9,600 bases of DNA, from NCBI GenBank assembly GCA_903912795.1, contig CAIWIS010000229.1:1-9600 (forward strand), in the 5' to 3' direction. This document shows positions 6,419 to 9,600 of this stretch, piece after piece. Below the pieces are notes generated by a model, which ran no database searches, was not told where the DNA came from, and saw nothing but the letters and a program-made list of their open reading frames with translations. Numbering within the stretch: the stretch's first letter is position 1; each line of letters begins with the position of its first letter. The position numbers and the translations under genes were made by a program. This DNA comes from an uncultured Bacteroidales bacterium. Its GTDB lineage: Bacteria; Bacteroidota; Bacteroidia; Bacteroidales; Paludibacteraceae.

Positions 6419-7411
6419 ATGGGAATGAACTATAAAAATGTAGTGATTTTATTCGCTGGTTTTTTTCTGCTGAGTTGTGGAAAATTAGACAAGTCGGAAA
6501 AGGCACAAGCAGATTCAGAACGTAAAATAATTGAATCAGGAGAGCTAAATGCCATTGATGTACGTGCATTTGTGCTACAGCGTTATGGACCATACTGGTA
6601 TAAAATGAAAATTATTGGTATGCGCAAACATGGTGAAGAGGTAGAAAAAGGTGATTCGGTTATACAAATTGACCCTGCTGAAATCAGAAAATTCATTGTT
6701 GAACGTGAAACAGAATTAGAGACACAAAAAGCAACAATTGCTAAACTTTTGATTGATCAAAGCAATCAAAAAGAACAGTTGGAAGCTAATTTAGAAGGGG
6801 ATCTTGCAGCTTTAGAGTTAAAAAAACTCGAGATAATTGCTACTCGTTTTGAATCAGAAAAAACAAAAAAAATAAAAGATCTTGAGTTAAAACAAGCAGA
6901 GTTAGGCGTTAAAAAGAGTAAGCGTAAAATTGAACTCAATCGTATTGTTGCTCGAAGCGAGATGAACGTTCAAAAAATTCGTGAGAAACAAATGATGACA
7001 GATCTTAGAAATGCTCGTAATATTATACCTCAGCTAACCATAAAATCGCCTATAAAAGGAATTTTTCAGGTAGGAGTCAACGACAATAATGGTCAGCAGA
7101 TTAGAATTGGCGACGAAATTTATGTAGGTAATATGATGGGTAGTGTACCTAGCCTAAAATGGATGAAAGTGAATACCACAGTGAGCGAAAATGATTTTTT
7201 ACACATCAAAATGGGTCAAAAAGTGAAAGTACGATTGGATGCATTGCCTAAAGTGGCTTTTGATGCCAAAGTGGTTCATATTGGTAAACTTTGTCGATTA
7301 AAAGATGATAACTCACGCCAAAAAGTATTTGATGTGGAACTGAATATGCTTACGTCCGACGAGAGATTAAAACCAGGCATGACGGTGAGTTGTGAGTATA
7401 GCGAAAAATAA
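6419..7411 (+). CDS. Periplasmic adaptor lipoprotein 3, lacking the membrane-proximal domain
   Basis: Third adaptor, only 330 residues. Its signal peptide ends in FLLSC with Cys20. ATG codons at 6419 and 6425 are both possible; the second gives MNYKN and fits equally well. The first lipoyl half is around Gly72 (HGEEVEKGDSVIQID), a highly charged coiled coil spans about 95-205, and the second lipoyl half starts at KSPIKG (209-214) and includes a GDEIY loop. The beta-barrel ends at PGMTVSCEY (319-327), and the protein stops four residues later. Adaptors 1 and 2 continue for about 95 residues past this point, so the membrane-proximal domain is absent. The permease gene follows after six bases, leaving no remnant of a lost 3' end. 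The frame is clean, so this is probably a functional shortened form. Confidence 0.88.
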   Translation: MGMNYKNVVILFAGFFLLSCGKLDKSEKAQADSERKIIESGELNAIDVRAFVLQRYGPYWYKMKIIGMRKHGEEVEKGDSVIQIDPAEIRKFIVERETELETQKATIAKLLIDQSNQKEQLEANLEGDLAALELKKLEIIATRFESEKTKKIKDLELKQAELGVKKSKRKIELNRIVARSEMNVQKIREKQMMTDLRNARNIIPQLTIKSPIKGIFQVGVNDNNGQQIRIGDEIYVGNMMGSVPSLKWMKVNTTVSENDFLHIKMGQKVKVRLDALPKVAFDAKVVHIGKLCRLKDDNSRQKVFDVELNMLTSDERLKPGMTVSCEYSEK

Positions 7412-7417
7412 TTAATT

Positions 7418-8656
7418 ATGGATTATAAAGAAAACATTCGTTTAGCCCTCAGGGGCTTGGTAGATCATAAGTTCAGATCTTTTCTTACTATGCTCGGGAT
7501 TATTTTCGGTGTAGCATCTGTAATTACCATGTTGTCGATAGGCGAGGGTGCAAAACGTCAAGCCATTGCAAAATACCAGGACTTAGGTGTAAACAACATT
7601 ATTGTACGCGAAAAGAAATTCACAGACCAAGAATTGGAAGAAGTGAGGATAAAATTTTCGCAAGGTCTTTCCATTCAAGATGCAAATACTATTAAGGAAA
7701 TTATTCCGGGTGTGTTGCGCACTGCTCCTCAAGCCGAAATTAACACCGAGGTAAAATATACCGACAAATCATCGAAATCGAATATCATTGGTATTACGCC
7801 CGATTTTGCAAAAATGCTCAACTTTACAGCTGAAAAAGGTGAATTTATTTCGGAAGAGCATTATAAAAAAAATCAAAAGGTGTGTGTGTTGGGTGCAGGT
7901 GTAGCAGCTTCGCTGTTTAAGAACGAAAATCCCTTAGGCAAAATGGTAAAAATTAATGACCAATGGCTCGAAGTGGTTGGAATATTAAAATCGAAAACTG
8001 TTTTTACCGAAACAGTTGGCGAATTGGCTTCGCGCGATTTAAATACGGATATTTATGTGCCACTAACTACCTTTCTAAAACGTTTTTCACCCGAAAATAC
8101 ATTGACAAGTGAAATTCAACAAATCACCATACAAGTTGACAACTCAAGCCGATTAAAAGAAACTTCAACGCTTGTAGAGAGCATTTTACAACGTCATCAT
8201 TTCAACAATAATGATTATGATATTGTAATTCCGTATGAGTTACTCCGACAAGAAGAAAAAGAGCGACAAATTTATAATTTCTTACTCGGTGCTATCGCAG
8301 CCATTTCGTTATTGGTAGGAGGTATTGGTATTATGAATATTATGCTTGCTACTGTATTGGAACGAACAAGAGAAATTGGTATCAGGCGCTCCATAGGTGC
8401 TCGCAAATCGGATATTATGAGTCAGTTTGTTAGCGAAGCTGTAGCTTTAAGTATTACAGGTGGAATTATTGGTGTATTGTTGGGCGTAGGCCTTTCGCTT
8501 TCGGTAACATTATTTACTGATATTCAAGTATTTATTCAGCCGTATTCCATTTTTCTAGCTTTTGGATTCTCAGTATTGGTTGGAATCAGCTTTGGTTACT
8601 TACCTGCCAAAAATGCTGCAAATTTAAAACCAGTCGATTCGCTACGATATGAGTAG
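7418..8656 (+). CDS. MacB-type ABC transporter permease (FtsX family)
   Basis: Inner-membrane permease of 412 residues with type VII ABC (MacB) topology: helix 1 at about 21-41, a large periplasmic domain at 42-287 (MacB_PCD), then helices at about 288-312, 337-367 and 376-400 in the FtsX domain. The N-terminal NIRLALRGLVDHKFRSFLTM and the cytoplasmic loop ERTREIGIRRSIGARKSDIM (from Glu315) are hallmarks of the family; the loop contacts the ATPase. There is no fused ATP-binding domain, unlike Escherichia coli MacB; the ATPase is encoded separately at 8734. The family transmits force to the periplasm rather than passing substrate through the membrane. The gene follows adaptor 3 by six bases. 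Possible substrates include peptides, antibiotics and lipids; the sequence does not decide. Confidence 0.94.
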   Translation: MDYKENIRLALRGLVDHKFRSFLTMLGIIFGVASVITMLSIGEGAKRQAIAKYQDLGVNNIIVREKKFTDQELEEVRIKFSQGLSIQDANTIKEIIPGVLRTAPQAEINTEVKYTDKSSKSNIIGITPDFAKMLNFTAEKGEFISEEHYKKNQKVCVLGAGVAASLFKNENPLGKMVKINDQWLEVVGILKSKTVFTETVGELASRDLNTDIYVPLTTFLKRFSPENTLTSEIQQITIQVDNSSRLKETSTLVESILQRHHFNNNDYDIVIPYELLRQEEKERQIYNFLLGAIAAISLLVGGIGIMNIMLATVLERTREIGIRRSIGARKSDIMSQFVSEAVALSITGGIIGVLLGVGLSLSVTLFTDIQVFIQPYSIFLAFGFSVLVGISFGYLPAKNAANLKPVDSLRYE

Positions 8657-8727
8657 GTTTGAAAAGTTTGAGGTTTGAGAGTTTGAAGTTAAGAAATTGT
8701 AAATCGTAAATGAAAAAATTGTAAATC
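8657..8727. repeat. Short degenerate repeat tract between permease and ATPase genes
   Basis: GTTTGA occurs four times, starting at 8657, 8666, 8673 and 8681 (spacing 9, 7 and 8), in an imperfect tandem of roughly eight bases. It is followed by two copies of ATTGTAAATC at 8696-8705 and 8718-8727, 22 bases apart, with a partial copy (GTAAAT) between them. The tract begins directly after the permease stop and fills the gap up to the ATPase start. It looks like slippage-generated simple sequence. A role in translation coupling or RNA processing is only a guess. Confidence 0.6.
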
Positions 8728-8733
8728 AAAGCC

Positions 8734-9435
8734 ATGTTAATTGAAATAAAAAATTTAAATAAAGATTACGTTATGGGTGAAGTGTCGGTTCCGGCATTAA
8801 TCGATATAAATCTGAATATTGAACAAAACGAGTATGTCTCTATTATGGGACCTTCTGGTTCAGGAAAATCAACACTAATGAATATTTTGGGTTGTTTGGA
8901 TACGCCAACATCGGGGTCATTTAGGTTTAGGGATGTTGATGTGAGCACGCTAAACGATGATGCGTTATCGGCAATGCGCAACAAAGAAATTGGTTTTATA
9001 TTTCAGAATTTCAATTTATTACCCAAAGTTAATGCCATTCAGAATGTTGAAATGCCTTTGATTTATGCAGGCATCAAGGCGGATGAACGTAAGAAACGAG
9101 CTATAGAAGCACTCGATAGAGTTGGCCTAACTGACCGCATGCATCATAAGCCAAGTGAACTCAGTGGAGGCCAACGTCAACGTGTAGCCATTGCACGTGC
9201 ATTGGTTTCGAAACCGGGCATTTTGCTTGCCGATGAACCTACAGGGGCGCTCGATTCGAAAACCGGAGTGGATATTATGCGACTTTTCGATGAACTGCAT
9301 GCCGAAGGGAATACTATTATACTAATTACCCATGAACATGAAATTGCAAATTATGCCCATCGAAGCATTTTTATAAAAGATGGTAGCATCTATTGGGATA
9401 AAATGAATGAAAATACATCAGAAAATAAAAGATAA
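8734..9435 (+). CDS. MacB/LolD-type ABC transporter ATP-binding protein
   Basis: Cytoplasmic ATPase of 233 residues, the normal size for free-standing members of the MacB/LolD/FtsE group. All motifs are intact: Walker A GPSGSGKST at 39-47, Q-loop Gln91 in FIFQNFNLLP, signature LSGGQ at 143-147 followed by RQRVAIARAL, Walker B ILLADEP with Asp167 and Glu168, D-loop GALD, and switch His200 in THEHE. It should pair with the FtsX-type permease just upstream and power the adaptor/TolC assembly by ATP hydrolysis. It is separated from the permease gene by a 77-base gap filled with short repeats, the largest gap in this operon. The TolC-like gene starts ten bases after its stop. A LolD role in lipoprotein release is less likely given the adaptor and TolC genes. 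Confidence 0.95.
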   Translation: MLIEIKNLNKDYVMGEVSVPALIDINLNIEQNEYVSIMGPSGSGKSTLMNILGCLDTPTSGSFRFRDVDVSTLNDDALSAMRNKEIGFIFQNFNLLPKVNAIQNVEMPLIYAGIKADERKKRAIEALDRVGLTDRMHHKPSELSGGQRQRVAIARALVSKPGILLADEPTGALDSKTGVDIMRLFDELHAEGNTIILITHEHEIANYAHRSIFIKDGSIYWDKMNENTSENKR

Positions 9436-9445
9436 ATATTTTACT

Positions 9446-9600
9446 ATGAACAAGATAAGCGTATTATTTATATGTTTTTTGCTTAACGCAACAATTCTTT
9501 CGGCCGAAACCTACCTGCTTGACTTAAATAAAAGTATAGCATTGGCCAAAGAAAAAAGCTTAAGTATGCAAAGTTTGATGCAAGATTTTAAAATTGCAGA
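9446..9600 (+). CDS. TolC-like outer-membrane efflux protein, N-terminal part (3' end outside window)
   Basis: Only the first 51 codons are visible. They give a signal peptide (MNKISVLFICFLLNATILSA, cleavage probably after Ala20) followed by ETYLLDLNKSIALAKEKSLS and MQSLMQDFKIAE. The pattern L-x-L-x-x-(A/S)-I-x-L-A-x-x-x-S-L directly after the signal peptide is the usual start of the mature outer-membrane efflux (OEP/TolC) family, where the first helix begins. It lies ten bases after the ATPase gene and completes the expected tripartite set of adaptor, ABC motor and outer-membrane duct. No lipobox is seen. The call rests on a short N-terminus plus strong context. Confidence 0.8.
   Translation, partial: MNKISVLFICFLLNATILSAETYLLDLNKSIALAKEKSLSMQSLMQDFKIA

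Noticed and set aside
6419..7411. Adaptor 3 as a pseudogene or frameshifted gene
   Set aside because: All domains up to the beta-barrel are intact, the stop is clean, and only six bases separate it from the permease gene, so no leftover C-terminal coding exists in another frame.
8654..8661. TAGGTTTG as an internal promoter before the ATPase gene
   Set aside because: It is a perfect -7 match but formed by the stop codon plus the first repeat unit, with no -33 element upstream; probably fortuitous.
8657..8727. CRISPR-like or attachment-site repeat
   Set aside because: The units are only 6-10 bases, irregularly spaced, with no spacers of uniform length and no cas, integrase or tRNA gene nearby.

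Overview
The window looks like a chromosomal stretch from a low-GC member of the Bacteroidota. The gene starts have A/T-rich leaders and no Shine-Dalgarno sequence. The best promoter match is of the -33 TTTG / -7 TAnnTTTG type. The protein families are also typical of this phylum: MetG with a C-terminal tRNA-binding domain, YtrA-type GntR regulators beside ABC transporters, and Cys-Lys-Lys lipoprotein adaptors. I cannot name a genus. All supported genes lie on the + strand.

Region 1 (1-604) holds the C-terminal 168 residues of methionyl-tRNA synthetase, closed by a strong, possibly bidirectional, hairpin terminator. Region 2 (605-3553) is a compact four-gene unit: ABC ATPase, six-helix membrane protein, short YtrA-like GntR repressor, and a membrane-anchored beta-rich protein of unknown function. 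The last three genes are joined by two ATGA stop/start overlaps. Upstream lie a plausible promoter with a dyad over its start region (candidate operator) and, further upstream, an unexplained 35-bp near-perfect palindrome.

Region 3 (3822 to the window end) is a MacAB-TolC-type tripartite export operon: three consecutive paralogous lipoprotein adaptors (HlyD/MacA-like), a MacB-type FtsX permease, a separate MacB/LolD-type ATPase, and the start of a TolC-like outer-membrane protein. ATPase and permease would form the inner-membrane motor, the adaptors would bridge the periplasm, and the TolC-like protein would form the exit duct. The third adaptor stops right after its beta-barrel and so lacks the membrane-proximal domain carried by the other two. 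This suggests a mixed adaptor ring or a specialised subunit.

The most notable points are the adaptor triplet with one clean C-terminal truncation, the palindrome at 638-672, the unknown fourth gene of the GntR/ABC unit, and a short repeat tract between the MacB permease and ATPase genes. Each family is known. What is less ordinary is the combination, not any single new protein.
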